Shown here: piece after piece, positions 7,997 to 17,028 of the stretch
How positions within the stretch are numbered: the first letter of the stretch is position 1
Layout of the letters: each line of letters starts with the position of its first letter
NCBI GenBank assembly: GCA_028279215.1
Contig: JANQOF010000071.1
Span: forward strand, 1 to 47,769
DNA from: Pirellulales bacterium
GTDB taxonomy: Bacteria; Planctomycetota; Planctomycetia; Pirellulales; Lacipirellulaceae
Direction: 5' to 3'
DNA length: 47,769 nucleotides
Translations under genes and position numbers: made by a program
Notes under the pieces: model-generated
What the model was told of the DNA's origin: nothing
The model's input: the letters and a program-made list of their open reading frames with translations, nothing else
Databases searched by the model: none

Positions 7997-8809
7997 CTAA
8001 GAACCCTCCGCATTTCGGCGGACGATTTCGGCGTCGAAGTAGTTGGTTTCCATTCCTGCGTCGACCACCAGGCGTTGGGCGTTAATGCCGCTAGACCGGG
8101 GACTTAGGAGGAATACGGCCGTTGCGGCCGCCTCGTCGGTGGCCACCGCGCGGTGCCGCAGGGTGGCCTGCTCGGCAAATAGGTAACTATCGACGTAATT
8201 TGGGATGCCCGCCGATGCTGAGGTCTTGAGCAACCCGGCCGCCACCGCGTTGAAGCGCACCTCGCTATGGACACTGAAGCTTTTGGCCAAGAACGCCAAC
8301 GACGAGTCGAGGGCCGCCTTGATGGGGGCCATGAACCCATAGTTCTCGCTCGCCATACGAGTGGTTGATATCGAAATCGTCACCACCGACGCATCTTTGG
8401 CAAAACTGCTCTTCAACGCGTTAGATAAGGCAATCAGCGAATAGCACGAGATGTCGAACGTCCGCAGCATCGCCCGCTTCGACGTCTCGTGAAACGGCTT
8501 GGCGCCGTCCTCATAGTCGGCAAAGGCGATTGAGTGCACCAGGCCGTCGAGCTGGTCGCATCGAGCGGCCACATCCGCAGCAAGCTGGGCGACCTGATCC
8601 TCGTGCTCGACGTCGCACACCAGGATGTCCTCGTCGGCCCCAACCAACTTGGCCACCTGCTCACGCCGCTCAGGGCTGCGCACCGAGTAAACCACCCGGC
8701 AATCCGCCTCGACCAGCAGCTTCGCAATGCGCCATGCCACACTCTTACGATTGGCGACACCGGTAACCAGGACGGTCTTGCCGGCGAGTTGAAGGAAGTC
8801 GGAGGGCAT
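7997..8809 (-). CDS. fabI: Enoyl-ACP reductase, FabI-like SDR
   Basis: The 270-residue short-chain dehydrogenase has the FabI-type cofactor loop [16 protein letters not shown] and the catalytic pair Tyr157 and Lys164 with FabI spacing (Tyr, six residues, Lys, in [13 protein letters not shown]). It should reduce the trans-2 double bond of enoyl-ACP with NADH. The first active-site Tyr of E. coli FabI (Tyr146) falls at Ile147 here, so substrate or inhibitor behaviour may differ. Start 8809 gives [17 protein letters not shown]. The FabZ-type gene lies 130 bases upstream in the same direction. The enzyme may serve general fatty acid synthesis or only this locus. Confidence 0.87.
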   Translation of the reverse strand: MPSDFLQLAGKTVLVTGVANRKSVAWRIAKLLVEADCRVVYSVRSPERREQVAKLVGADEDILVCDVEHEDQVAQLAADVAARCDQLDGLVHSIAFADYEDGAKPFHETSKRAMLRTFDISCYSLIALSNALKSSFAKDASVVTISISTTRMASENYGFMAPIKAALDSSLAFLAKSFSVHSEVRFNAVAAGLLKTSASAGIPNYVDSYLFAEQATLRHRAVATDEAAATAVFLLSPRSSGINAQRLVVDAGMETNYFDAEIVRRNAEGS

Positions 8810-8939
8810 GGCGTGTCGTTTTCGACGCAATGACGCCGAGGTACGAAGGGTCGCAAAGCGTCAGTCGTGGGGTTCTAATGTCAGCCGAGCTTATCTCTCT
8901 GTCCGACAGCTACAAATACAATCCAGTTGTCTTTGCGCC

Positions 8940-9389
8940 TCAGCGACTCTGTGTCGATTCAGTATCCGTCAGCGTGCAGGCGAAATCAAAGCGACAAGCT
9001 ACCTTACCCGTCGCCTTGTTGGTGACTTTCGCTTTGAGGAAGAACGCATCGGCTAGACGCTCGGTCAACTCGACTTCGATCTTCACCTCGCTGCCCGGCC
9101 GAACAATGTCGCGGAACTGCACGTTGTTGGCTCGCGTGGCGACAGGAACCCGCCCGTCCATGTCGCCGACGATCGCAGACAGCAACACCGCGCCGGCCTG
9201 CATGCTCGCCTCGCACAGAATCACGCCCGGCGTAATTGGGTAGTCGGGATAGTGCCCCGCGTACCAGAACTCGTCGCCGGTGAACTTCTTGGCGCAAACA
9301 ATCCGATCGCCGTCCTGCTCGATGATCTCATCAATCAGCAAGAACGGCTCGCGGTGGGGGATGGTAGATTTGATTTGGTCTTGGGACAT
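8940..9389 (-). CDS. fabZ: 3-hydroxyacyl-ACP dehydratase, FabZ-type hotdog protein
   Basis: The 149-residue protein has the FabZ opening IPHREPFLLIDEI and the catalytic hotdog motif GHYPDYPITPGVILCEASMQ, with His46 and Glu60 as the expected active-site pair. It should dehydrate 3-hydroxyacyl-ACP to enoyl-ACP, the step just before the FabI-type reductase encoded next. Pro-rich sequence after GHYP and the CEASMQAGAVLL helix are those of FabZ rather than FabA. Part of the minus-strand locus that begins with the ketosynthase. The upstream spacer is filled by 10-bp-period repeats. Confidence 0.9.
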   Translation of the reverse strand: MSQDQIKSTIPHREPFLLIDEIIEQDGDRIVCAKKFTGDEFWYAGHYPDYPITPGVILCEASMQAGAVLLSAIVGDMDGRVPVATRANNVQFRDIVRPGSEVKIEVELTERLADAFFLKAKVTNKATGKVACRFDFACTLTDTESTQSR

Positions 9390-9398
9390 GGAATTGAA

Positions 9399-9481
9399 CG
9401 CGGATTTTCGCGGATTGGGCAGGATGTACGCGGATCGGACTCAATGCTCGCCACGGATAATCACGGATTGACACCGAATGT
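9399..9481. repeat. Left array of 10-bp-period words
   Basis: Four consecutive 10-base units start at 9399, 9409, 9419 and 9429 (cgcggatttt, cgcggattgg, gcaggatgta, cgcggatcgg). Three more start at 9452, 9462 and 9472 (cacggataat, cacggattga, caccgaatgt). The unit is about one DNA helical turn. Bases 9399-9438 match the reverse complement of 10063-10102 at 35 of 40 positions, so the small gene at 9511-9861 sits between inverted copies. Confidence 0.75.
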
Positions 9482-9510
9482 GGGCACGGACCGCCGATTT
9501 GGCAGCATAG

Positions 9511-9861
9511 CTAACAAACCGTATGGAATCCGAATGTGTCGGATTGCTCTTCTAACTCCTCAGGGCTAAGAAATGCGAGATAGGTAGCTCTCATGACCTC
9601 GGCGATTGCCAACAAGTCCACAGCCGACGTCTCGGATGTAACGTCAGGAATCCGATCGACCTGAGGGCCATCCGTTTTGATGATTACCGACATGCTTTTG
9701 CGAATCGATGAAAGCACCTCGATAGCAGCAGGGCCCGGAGTATTTCCGGTCTGAAGTGCGAAACGCAACGCTTCACATAATGCTTGAATCTGATAGGAAT
9801 CTATGAAACGCGCTGTACGTTCCACGCAGTGTTCTCTGCTTTCAGGTTTCTTGTCAATCAT
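9511..9861 (-). CDS. Hypothetical protein, repeat-bracketed
   Basis: The 116-residue product (from ATG at 9861; an upstream TTG at 9888 is possible) is soluble, apparently helical and without a signal peptide or membrane segment. I recognise no family motif. It begins MIDKKPESREHCVERTARF and has a middle part rich in hydrophobic helix positions (ALCEALRFALQTG). It breaks the fab-like locus between the flavoprotein gene and the FabZ-type gene. It is flanked on both sides by inverted arrays of 10-base words, which suggests that it arrived as a cassette. It may also be a chance open frame, although the helical amphipathic pattern argues for a real protein. Confidence 0.5.
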   Translation of the reverse strand: MIDKKPESREHCVERTARFIDSYQIQALCEALRFALQTGNTPGPAAIEVLSSIRKSMSVIIKTDGPQVDRIPDVTSETSAVDLLAIAEVMRATYLAFLSPEELEEQSDTFGFHTVC

Positions 9862-9910
9862 CTGTACTATCCCAATCAGAACCAGCAATCCTCTTCATCC
9901 GCACTCAATC

Positions 9911-10102
9911 ACAATCTGTGCTTATCCGTGTTCATTCGTGGCCCAATGACAGCGGTCTTGCGATGGTTCTGGAGCACTTTAAGAACCGCTAATCCACGCT
10001 GATAGACGCTAATGAGCTCCAATTAGTGCCGATTAGCGAAGATCAGTGTTCCAAGACAGTTTCCCATCCGAGTCCATTCTGCCCAATCCGCGAAAACCCG
10101 CG
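9911..10102. repeat. Right array of 10-bp-period words, inverted relative to the left array
   Basis: Three blocks keep a 10-base period. The first, at 9911-9940, has units ending gtg (acaatctgtg, cttatccgtg, ttcattcgtg). The second, at 9987-10050, has units cgctaatcca, cgctgataga and cgctaatgag, then aattagtgcc, gattagcgaa and gatcagtgtt. The third, at 10063-10102, is the reverse-complement copy of 9399-9438. It ends one base before the stop codon of the flavoprotein gene. No gene is seen in 9862-10103. Confidence 0.75.
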
Positions 10103-10103
10103 A

Positions 10104-11588
10104 CTAGTCCCCTTTCGAAGCCAATTCCTGCTCCACCCCAGCCGTCGAGCGCGAGCCCGCGTTCATCAGTTGGTTGTCGACTTCGTTGGCCACGATTACG
10201 CCGTAGTTCATCGCGCCGAGCCAGCCGCTCATGATGATGCCGACGCTGCCGGCGTGGTAGAGGCCAGTGATTTGTTGTGGCAGGGCGCGGCTCACGGCCA
10301 GGCCTTCGAACTTGGTGCCAAAGCTCGCGCCGGCGATATGGGCCGTGTAGTGCTTGAATGTACGCGGCGTGCTGGCCTCCACGTGCACCACCCGTTCGCG
10401 GACGTTGGGCACGTATTGCTCTAACGCGTCGAGCGTCGTTTCGCACAGATCTTGTTTGCTCGCCTGGTACTCTTCCTCGGGGAGGTCCGCCCAATCCTCG
10501 TAGCGAGCGTTGGTGCTGCTAACGATCAAGCATCGCGGCCTCCCTTCGGGCCGCGTCTTGGGATAATAGAACGAGTAGGTGCGGCTGGTGATATCGCGCG
10601 ATAGTAGCGCCTCGGTGCGGAAGTAAGGCGCGGTGCTGCTAAACAGCAAGTCGCCCAGCTCGCTGACTTCCAGCCGTTCGTCTTCGGCCATCGCCATGTA
10701 GACTTGGGTGCTTGAGTTGTTCAACCGCACCGCCCGCGCGTCGTCGATGAAGGCGTCGTCGAACTTGTCTTCGCCCACCAGACGAAAGATGGTTTGCCGT
10801 AGGTTCGCGTTGGAGACGATCGCGTCGCAATCGATTGTGTGCGTCGCGCCCTTGGCGTTGACTTCGATCGACTCGACCGCGCCGTTCTTGAGATTGATCT
10901 TCTCGGCGTCGCAATTGATGGCGATGGTGACGCCGTTCTTTCTCAATTCTTGCTCCATCTGCTTAATGAGCTTGTCGGTCCCACCCTGGAACGTAAACAC
11001 GCCCTTGGACATAAAGTTCGAAAACACGATGCCGTAGCTGATCGCTGGGTCTTCGAGCGTCGATCCGTTCGCGTAGGTGATCGGCTCCATCAAAAGGCGA
11101 ATCACATCCTCGCGGCCGGGAAAAAATTCGTCGAATAGCTCGCGCGTGGTGGTCGATTGGTCGTCGTAGAAGTTCATCCCTCGGGCTTTATCAAAAAATG
11201 CGTGCACCCGCTCGGGCTCGACGTCGAACTTTTCGATAAGTTGCTTGGTAAAGTCCTCGCGGGTAAAAGACGTCCAAAGTGAGAACATCGGGTTATCGAA
11301 CCGCACCCCGTCGAGCTGCACGATCGAATCGGCAATCTCTTTCGACCAATACCGCCGGCAGCTCTTCACCATGCCATACGGAAACCCGTGCAGAGAGATA
11401 TCAAAAATATGCCCGCCCGGCCGCTTGAACCACGTGGCCATCCCGCCCAGCTTGTAATGCTGCTCGAGCAACAATACCGAGCGGCCCTGCCGCGCAAGAA
11501 TATTCGCGGCCGTCAGCCCGGCAAGGCCGGAACCGATGACCACGACGTCGTAACGACTCTTGGCGTCCTTAAGGAAGTCTTTGGGCAC
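10104..11588 (-). CDS. Phytoene desaturase-like NAD(P)/FAD-dependent oxidoreductase (second of two)
   Basis: The 494-residue protein has an N-terminal FAD-binding Rossmann motif, [20 protein letters not shown] (residues 15-34), ending in the acidic residue of [11 protein letters not shown]. It also has the C-terminal CrtI-type FAD loop in [18 protein letters not shown]. This is the architecture of phytoene desaturases, carotenoid isomerases and retinol saturases, which add or remove hydrogen at polyene or acyl chains. No carotenoid genes (CrtB or CrtE types) are near. Instead it lies in a locus with ketosynthase, ACP, dehydratase and enoyl reductase genes. The start is GTG at 11588, preceded by a G-rich low-complexity spacer and no clear ribosome site. 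Confidence 0.85.
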   Translation of the reverse strand: MPKDFLKDAKSRYDVVVIGSGLAGLTAANILARQGRSVLLLEQHYKLGGMATWFKRPGGHIFDISLHGFPYGMVKSCRRYWSKEIADSIVQLDGVRFDNPMFSLWTSFTREDFTKQLIEKFDVEPERVHAFFDKARGMNFYDDQSTTTRELFDEFFPGREDVIRLLMEPITYANGSTLEDPAISYGIVFSNFMSKGVFTFQGGTDKLIKQMEQELRKNGVTIAINCDAEKINLKNGAVESIEVNAKGATHTIDCDAIVSNANLRQTIFRLVGEDKFDDAFIDDARAVRLNNSSTQVYMAMAEDERLEVSELGDLLFSSTAPYFRTEALLSRDITSRTYSFYYPKTRPEGRPRCLIVSSTNARYEDWADLPEEEYQASKQDLCETTLDALEQYVPNVRERVVHVEASTPRTFKHYTAHIAGASFGTKFEGLAVSRALPQQITGLYHAGSVGIIMSGWLGAMNYGVIVANEVDNQLMNAGSRSTAGVEQELASKGD

Positions 11589-11590
11589 TG

Positions 11591-11640
11591 TGGAGGGGTC
11601 GGGGGTCGGAGGCGAAGGTCGGGGGTGAGGGAGGAGATGA
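11591..11640. repeat. Low-complexity GGTCGGGGG run
   Basis: The words ggggtcgg, gggggtcgg and ggtcgggggtgagggagg are repeated immediately upstream of the flavoprotein start codon, in place of a ribosome binding site on the transcribed minus strand. It looks like a short direct-repeat spacer and no hairpin is seen. Confidence 0.4.
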
Positions 11641-11683
11641 GTTTACCACGGCGGCGGAAGCTGCTCGACGGGGGCGCTCGTGG

Positions 11684-12370
11684 TCACTCGGCCCGAGTAG
11701 GCTCGATCCAGATTGTCATGCCCGGTGCTTCGTCCGAACTCGACTGTCCGATCCCATTGAGCTGAAGAAGCTGGAAGACTCCGCCCGGTGGTCGAGTGAA
11801 TGTTCGCCGCCCTATCCCAATCGAGGAGTACGACCCCATACCGCTGCTATCATCAGGCCATCCACCACCATTTAGTGGCACTTGGCGGAAATCTCGGTAA
11901 GTACTCTCTCCGCCATCTTCGGTAATCTCCGAAACCTCGAAGTGAACTCGCCATGTATCCAAAGCGTCCGACTTCTTTAGCGCTACGGTCAAGATGTGCT
12001 CTCCCGGTAGAATGCCGCCTCGCTTGCCAAGACGCACCACCCCTTCCGGCGGATAGTCGGATTCACTAACTCGCGGCTTGTTGCACAGTGTCGCTAGCTC
12101 ATAGGTGTTCCCCTCCGGTAGCCACACGCGCCATCGCCACGATAGCTCGTCGCAGGTGGGAACGTAGATCGCGTGATACTGGCTCTCGTCGTCAATAACG
12201 AGGTAGCCCGCATCACCGACCGTTTGCCGCAAACCGATAATCTCTCGATGCTGGCGATAGATCACCAGCCCCACCGCGACGATGGTGGTGAGTAGCACGA
12301 GCGTTAGGATGGAAAACCTAGCTCCACGTCGCCTTGAGCGTGGTTCCGATTTACCCAAAGATGCACCCAC
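11684..12370 (-). CDS. Anchored hypothetical protein, tandem paralogue A
   Basis: The 228-residue product (GTG start at 12370) has a basic N-terminus, the anchor motif RFSILTLVLLTTIVAVGLVI (about residues 18-37) and a soluble domain outside the membrane. It shares with the next gene upstream the anchor, a short coiled linker, the sequences SQYHAIYVPT (there TQIHAIRVPT) and WLPEGNTYEL (there YLPEGRTYAV), and a C-terminal MTIWIEP (there FMVWIES). The two are therefore tandem duplicates that have diverged strongly. The function is unknown. The position inside the fab-like locus may be incidental, as such duplicated small anchored proteins occur widely in planctomycetes. Confidence 0.7.
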   Translation of the reverse strand: MGASLGKSEPRSRRRGARFSILTLVLLTTIVAVGLVIYRQHREIIGLRQTVGDAGYLVIDDESQYHAIYVPTCDELSWRWRVWLPEGNTYELATLCNKPRVSESDYPPEGVVRLGKRGGILPGEHILTVALKKSDALDTWRVHFEVSEITEDGGESTYRDFRQVPLNGGGWPDDSSGMGSYSSIGIGRRTFTRPPGGVFQLLQLNGIGQSSSDEAPGMTIWIEPTRAE

Positions 12371-12503
12371 TTCCGACTAGTCGTGTTGGCTGGCGCTTCG
12401 TCCATGGAAAGCAGTGTACCAAGTCTATGTGTCGTCAGATCGCTGCTGGCATCCCTCAGTCGACTATTTCACTCTCACGGATCAATCCAAATGGGGAAAC
12501 CCT

Positions 12504-12578
12504 CTAATGGGTCAGCAGCACCAGATTCAGCAGCGAGAACTGCGTTCGGCGACAGGGCTTGGCTGGTTCGGAGTCCAT
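12504..12578 (-). pseudogene. Vestigial N-terminus of a third paralogue
   Basis: On the minus strand an ATG at 12578 opens 24 codons ending at TAG (12504-12506). The peptide contains CRRTQFSLLNLVLLTH, almost the same as the anchor of the neighbouring gene (TQFSLLNLVLTTTI), preceded by DSEPAKP, which recalls KSEP of the other paralogue. The homology stops within the membrane segment. This is best read as the leftover of a third tandem copy removed by deletion between repeats. An independent small peptide gene is less likely. Confidence 0.6.
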
Positions 12579-12617
12579 CAAAAGCAGCTAATCAGAAGCG
12601 ACCGACCGGTTCGCTGG

Positions 12618-13382
12618 TTACTCGGTTGTCTCAAGGGGCTTCGATTCGATCCACACCATGAAACCGTCAGTGGGGCCATCAATATCTGAAGTGGTGTAAC
12701 TGGTGGGCTTGCCGTCATTGTCTCGCGAAAGCACTTTCACGGTATGGGGGCGTGCGCGATAAACGATTAGAGGTTGGTCAAGATCGTACAGTTCCAGTTC
12801 CCGCCCAATCTCGTTCCAACTGTACGCCATCTGCCCCGTTTCGTTGTTAACGATCCAATCGTTCCACATTTCGGATATTCCGATACCGGCGCTAACTCCG
12901 TTGTTGTTATCAGGATGCGTCGCATCCACTTGAAAGTCGACATGAACCGAAGGAGATGGCTTGCCCGTCGTGGGGTCGTTGCTGCGCGTTATCTTGATGC
13001 CAATCAGATACTCACCAGGTTGGAGCACCTGTGGATTTGGGTACTCGCCGAGTCCACTCTCTGGAATGCGGTTTGCTTGATAGTTGACAGCGTACGTTCG
13101 TCCCTCAGGCAAGTAGATGCGGAAGCGTCGCGGCTCGTCGCCCTCGGTCGGCACGCGAATCGCGTGGATTTGCGTCGGGTCCTCAATGTCGAAAATGCCC
13201 AACATTTCGCGATGCTTCTTGTTCTCCACCGCAAGCGCTTGATTGCGCGCATCAAGCCGCGCGTTCCGTCGCCCAGAAGAATAGAGTCCTACGCCGAGCG
13301 CCACGATGGTCGTCGTCAGCACCAAATTCAACAGCGAGAATTGTGTGAGGCCGCTGAGTTTGGTTGGCTTGTAGTCCCACAT
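12618..13382 (-). CDS. Anchored hypothetical protein, tandem paralogue B
   Basis: The 254-residue protein starts at ATG 13382, just 6 bases after the stop of the preceding small gene, so the two are probably translated from one message. It has the anchor TQFSLLNLVLTTTIVALGVG (residues 14-33), a short coiled-coil-like linker (NARLDARNQALAVENKKH) and a beta-rich soluble domain with FRIYLPEGRTYAV and a carbohydrate-binding-like or sandwich-like pattern. It is paralogous to the product of 11684-12370. No catalytic motif is recognised. An extracytoplasmic location is predicted. Confidence 0.72.
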   Translation of the reverse strand: MWDYKPTKLSGLTQFSLLNLVLTTTIVALGVGLYSSGRRNARLDARNQALAVENKKHREMLGIFDIEDPTQIHAIRVPTEGDEPRRFRIYLPEGRTYAVNYQANRIPESGLGEYPNPQVLQPGEYLIGIKITRSNDPTTGKPSPSVHVDFQVDATHPDNNNGVSAGIGISEMWNDWIVNNETGQMAYSWNEIGRELELYDLDQPLIVYRARPHTVKVLSRDNDGKPTSYTTSDIDGPTDGFMVWIESKPLETTE

Positions 13383-13388
13383 CACTGG

Positions 13389-13610
13389 TCAGTTGCCGGC
13401 TGCAGAGAATTTCGTAAGAACCGTCGAGATATTCAACAGCGAAACGACGGCATTTAGCAGCTTTCCTGCCTCGTTACGGAAGAGTATGCCAGCAGCATAA
13501 TCCCCCACGATGACGAACTCTGGCTTCTCGACGAGGTATTCGCGGCCGTCGTTCATTCGCACCAGCAAGGGACACTCCTGCAGCAACTCTTGAAATTCTT
13601 CTCTTTCCAT
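13389..13610 (-). CDS. Small conserved hypothetical protein
   Basis: The 73-residue product begins MEREEFQELLQECPLLVRM and continues with DGREYLVEKPEFVIVGDYA, a short beta-barrel-like pattern seen in many small planctomycete proteins of the form xxFxxLLxxxPF...DGRxYxVxxPE. It is cytoplasmic, with no signal. The start at 13610 has an AGAGG-type ribosome site at suitable distance, whereas the in-frame upstream codon at 13631 does not fit. The function is unknown. It is the first of three small genes lying between the two flavoprotein genes. Confidence 0.7.
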   Translation of the reverse strand: MEREEFQELLQECPLLVRMNDGREYLVEKPEFVIVGDYAAGILFRNEAGKLLNAVVSLLNISTVLTKFSAAGN

Positions 13611-13744
13611 GGGTAATCCTCTGCAGGTCAAAGGGAAAAACTATGAACCTATTCTACAACACCCAGATTGCACTGACGACGCATAGATCTTCGGCTACTC
13701 GCATTCGGAGCGCTCCGCTGGGCGTCGCGGCTAACACCGCACAA

Positions 13745-15127
13745 CTAATCCCTCAAGCAGTGCATGTTCGCCATCGAGATGCCGCTGATGATCGAGCCGA
13801 CGATACCGACGAAGCCTTGGTCGGTGCCGCAGACAAACAGATTGTCTAAGTGCGTCGTACCGTCGAGTTGCTTTTCGGGAGCGCCGTACACCGCACCGTT
13901 GTCGTGGCCCGTGTAGCGGACAATCGTGCCGGGCGTGAACATATCCGTATCGATCACACGCGAGCGATAATCGGGAACAAACCGGACCGACGACTCGATA
14001 ATGCGATCCCACCAGCGGTGTTTCGCCAAGCGATAAGCGGGTTCGTCGAGCGCCATCCAGCGGTCTTGATCGGCCAGCACCGTGACGCGCATGGTGCCCT
14101 CCTCACCTAGCGGCTGGTCGTAGCCAAAGTTGTCGGGCGAGCAAATCACTCCGCTGCGGACGTCGCACATCTCACCCGTTGGTTTCGTCCAATGAAAGTC
14201 GGGCGAGTCGTTGAAGAATGTGATCGTTTGGTGGTAGTCGAACGTCGATGGCGGAACGTCAAGCGTGGCGATCGCCTCGCAGAAACTGAGTTGGCCGCTG
14301 GCTCGTGACGTGACCGGCTCGCCGTCGTCGCACAACCGCATCGTCTCGCACCACCCGGCCGAACTCATTACCCGGCGAGCTTCGAGGAGGTCTCCACCTT
14401 CGAGTTCAACTCCGACCACGCGCGCTTCGTCCGTCACAATCCGTTTGACGCCGGCGCGGAGCTTCAGTTCGCCGCCCAGCGCGCGATACTTCTTGACGAG
14501 CAGCTTGAGGATCAGCCGAACGCCGGCGAACGGGCGTCCCAGCCCTTCGAGAAAGATGCTACGGAACATGATGCAGAACTGTCCCCAGTCCATGTCGTGT
14601 TCGCGTGCCGAGCCATAGAACATGAGCGGGCAGAAGAGCATTTCAACTAGCAGCGGATCGGTGATCTGCTGGCTTACTACTTCGCGGGCGGAAAGCTGTT
14701 GGTGCTCGTCGGTGAGGTCATCGTAGTCAACAATTTGATCGACGAGCTTGTTGAATCGATCGGCCTGCGACGGAAACTGCCGGGCCACTTCGGTACGGAG
14801 TAATTCGACATCGTTCGTGAATGCGAGCTTCGCGTCCGGAAAGACGATTTGCGAACCGTTTTGCGGCGCGATTTGTAAGTCGTCCCACGAAAACCGCAAC
14901 TGTCGCAATAGCCGAGCCAGCGGGCCCTTCTTGGTTCCCTTGGGCGTGATGTTTGTGAGCGCGTGCAGGCCAACATCGTAGTTGCGTCCGCGGAGACGGT
15001 AGAACGAGTTGAGCCCGCCAATAGTGTAGTGACGCTCGAGAATCGCCACCCGTTGCCCAAAGTGCGCTAGGCGAATCCCAGCCGCCAACCCACTCATACC
15101 CGCGCCAATAATGAGGGTGTCGTACAT
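13745..15127 (-). CDS. Phytoene desaturase-like NAD(P)/FAD-dependent oxidoreductase (first of two)
   Basis: The 460-residue enzyme opens with MYDTLIIGAGMSGLAAGIR, an FAD-binding GxGxxG Rossmann fold ending in Glu of ILERHYTIGG. It closes with LFVCGTDQGFVGIVGSIISG, the CrtI-family FAD-binding C-terminus. It belongs to the same broad carotenoid desaturase/isomerase/retinol saturase superfamily as the product of 10104-11588 but is clearly divergent from it, so the pair may act on one substrate in sequence or as a complex. It follows the ACP gene by 75 bases on the same strand. The start at 15127 removes 17 residues of non-homologous N-terminus. Its substrate is unknown, and an ACP-bound acyl or polyene chain is the inference from context. 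Confidence 0.85.
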   Translation of the reverse strand: MYDTLIIGAGMSGLAAGIRLAHFGQRVAILERHYTIGGLNSFYRLRGRNYDVGLHALTNITPKGTKKGPLARLLRQLRFSWDDLQIAPQNGSQIVFPDAKLAFTNDVELLRTEVARQFPSQADRFNKLVDQIVDYDDLTDEHQQLSAREVVSQQITDPLLVEMLFCPLMFYGSAREHDMDWGQFCIMFRSIFLEGLGRPFAGVRLILKLLVKKYRALGGELKLRAGVKRIVTDEARVVGVELEGGDLLEARRVMSSAGWCETMRLCDDGEPVTSRASGQLSFCEAIATLDVPPSTFDYHQTITFFNDSPDFHWTKPTGEMCDVRSGVICSPDNFGYDQPLGEEGTMRVTVLADQDRWMALDEPAYRLAKHRWWDRIIESSVRFVPDYRSRVIDTDMFTPGTIVRYTGHDNGAVYGAPEKQLDGTTHLDNLFVCGTDQGFVGIVGSIISGISMANMHCLRD

Positions 15128-15130
15128 GGG

Positions 15131-15205
15131 TGAGGATTCAGGGATCAGGATACAGAGGTCCGGTGTCGGCTGGCACAACCCTGGCCCCCGAATTCTGAAT
15201 CCTCA
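15131..15205. repeat. Inverted repeat in the ACP-flavoprotein spacer
   Basis: tgaggattcag (15131-15141) and ctgaatcctca (15195-15205) are perfect 11-base inverted copies. The right arm covers the stop codon of the ACP gene. Internal words gggatcagg and ggatac give it the look of the short word-repeat spacers seen elsewhere in the window. It may form a hairpin between the two cistrons. Confidence 0.45.
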
Positions 15206-15463
15206 TACCTTCTGAATGTCCTTCATCAATGGTTCGAGGTAGTCGACGGTGCTGCTCATGCTGGCGAGGTGTACGTAATCGTCTTCGGGCACCTGGACGC
15301 GGTGACGCTTGCGGAGTTCCATGACGATGTCCAAGAAGTCCATCGAGTCGAGTTCCATCTGTTCGCGGAAGCTCACCGAGTCGTCCAAGCCCGACAGATC
15401 TTCATCGGGTGCAATGTCGGCCAAGATGTCAAGTACTTCTTCGCGAATCTCTGCTTTGGTCAT
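15203..15463 (-). CDS. Acyl carrier protein
   Basis: The 86-residue acidic protein has the phosphopantetheine attachment site MELDSMDFLDIV with Ser40, the helix 2 pattern of ACPs and a predicted four-helix length. It carries acyl intermediates as thioesters and is presumably the partner of the ketosynthase encoded immediately upstream (78-base gap), of the FabZ- and FabI-type enzymes and perhaps of the two flavoproteins. The sequence differs from housekeeping AcpP, where the motif is usually GADSLDTVE, so a dedicated ACP for this locus is likely. Confidence 0.9.
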   Translation of the reverse strand: MTKAEIREEVLDILADIAPDEDLSGLDDSVSFREQMELDSMDFLDIVMELRKRHRVQVPEDDYVHLASMSSTVDYLEPLMKDIQKV

Positions 15464-15541
15464 GGAGTTGTCCCTGGGTCCGGTGAGCCGAACGCCCTAG
15501 CGTCTGGTTGAACTAGATCACCCGATGCTAGCGTGTTCGGC

Positions 15542-16786
<1,245 letters not shown>

Positions 16787-17028
16787 TCTGCCAGGAAGGG
16801 AAGGCTGCTGGTGGCTGAGGGCGGGGCACAAAGAATCTATGAAAATAGCGTCTTTCGGCCGTCGTGGCAAGAATCGGCGGCGGCGATGGATGCGGCCCGA
16901 GGTAGCGCCGGGCACTGGTCGTCGTGACGCGGGCGGTTGCGTTTCGCCGAACGTATCGCCCAAATAGGGGCGACTTGCAACGCTGTTCAAAGCACCCGCC
17001 TTAACCCTCCGCGGAGCAGACCGAGCCT

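Noticed and set aside
9399..10050. Possible CRISPR array
   Set aside because: The repeats are 10 bases, degenerate and contiguous, without spacers of constant length, and no cas gene is present.
10104..15127. Carotenoid biosynthesis cluster
   Set aside because: There is no phytoene synthase, GGPP synthase or cyclase gene; the partners are fatty-acid-type enzymes.
16787..16990. N-terminal extension of the ketosynthase
   Set aside because: The added 68 residues are Arg/Pro-rich and unlike the family; the FabF-type start is at 16786.
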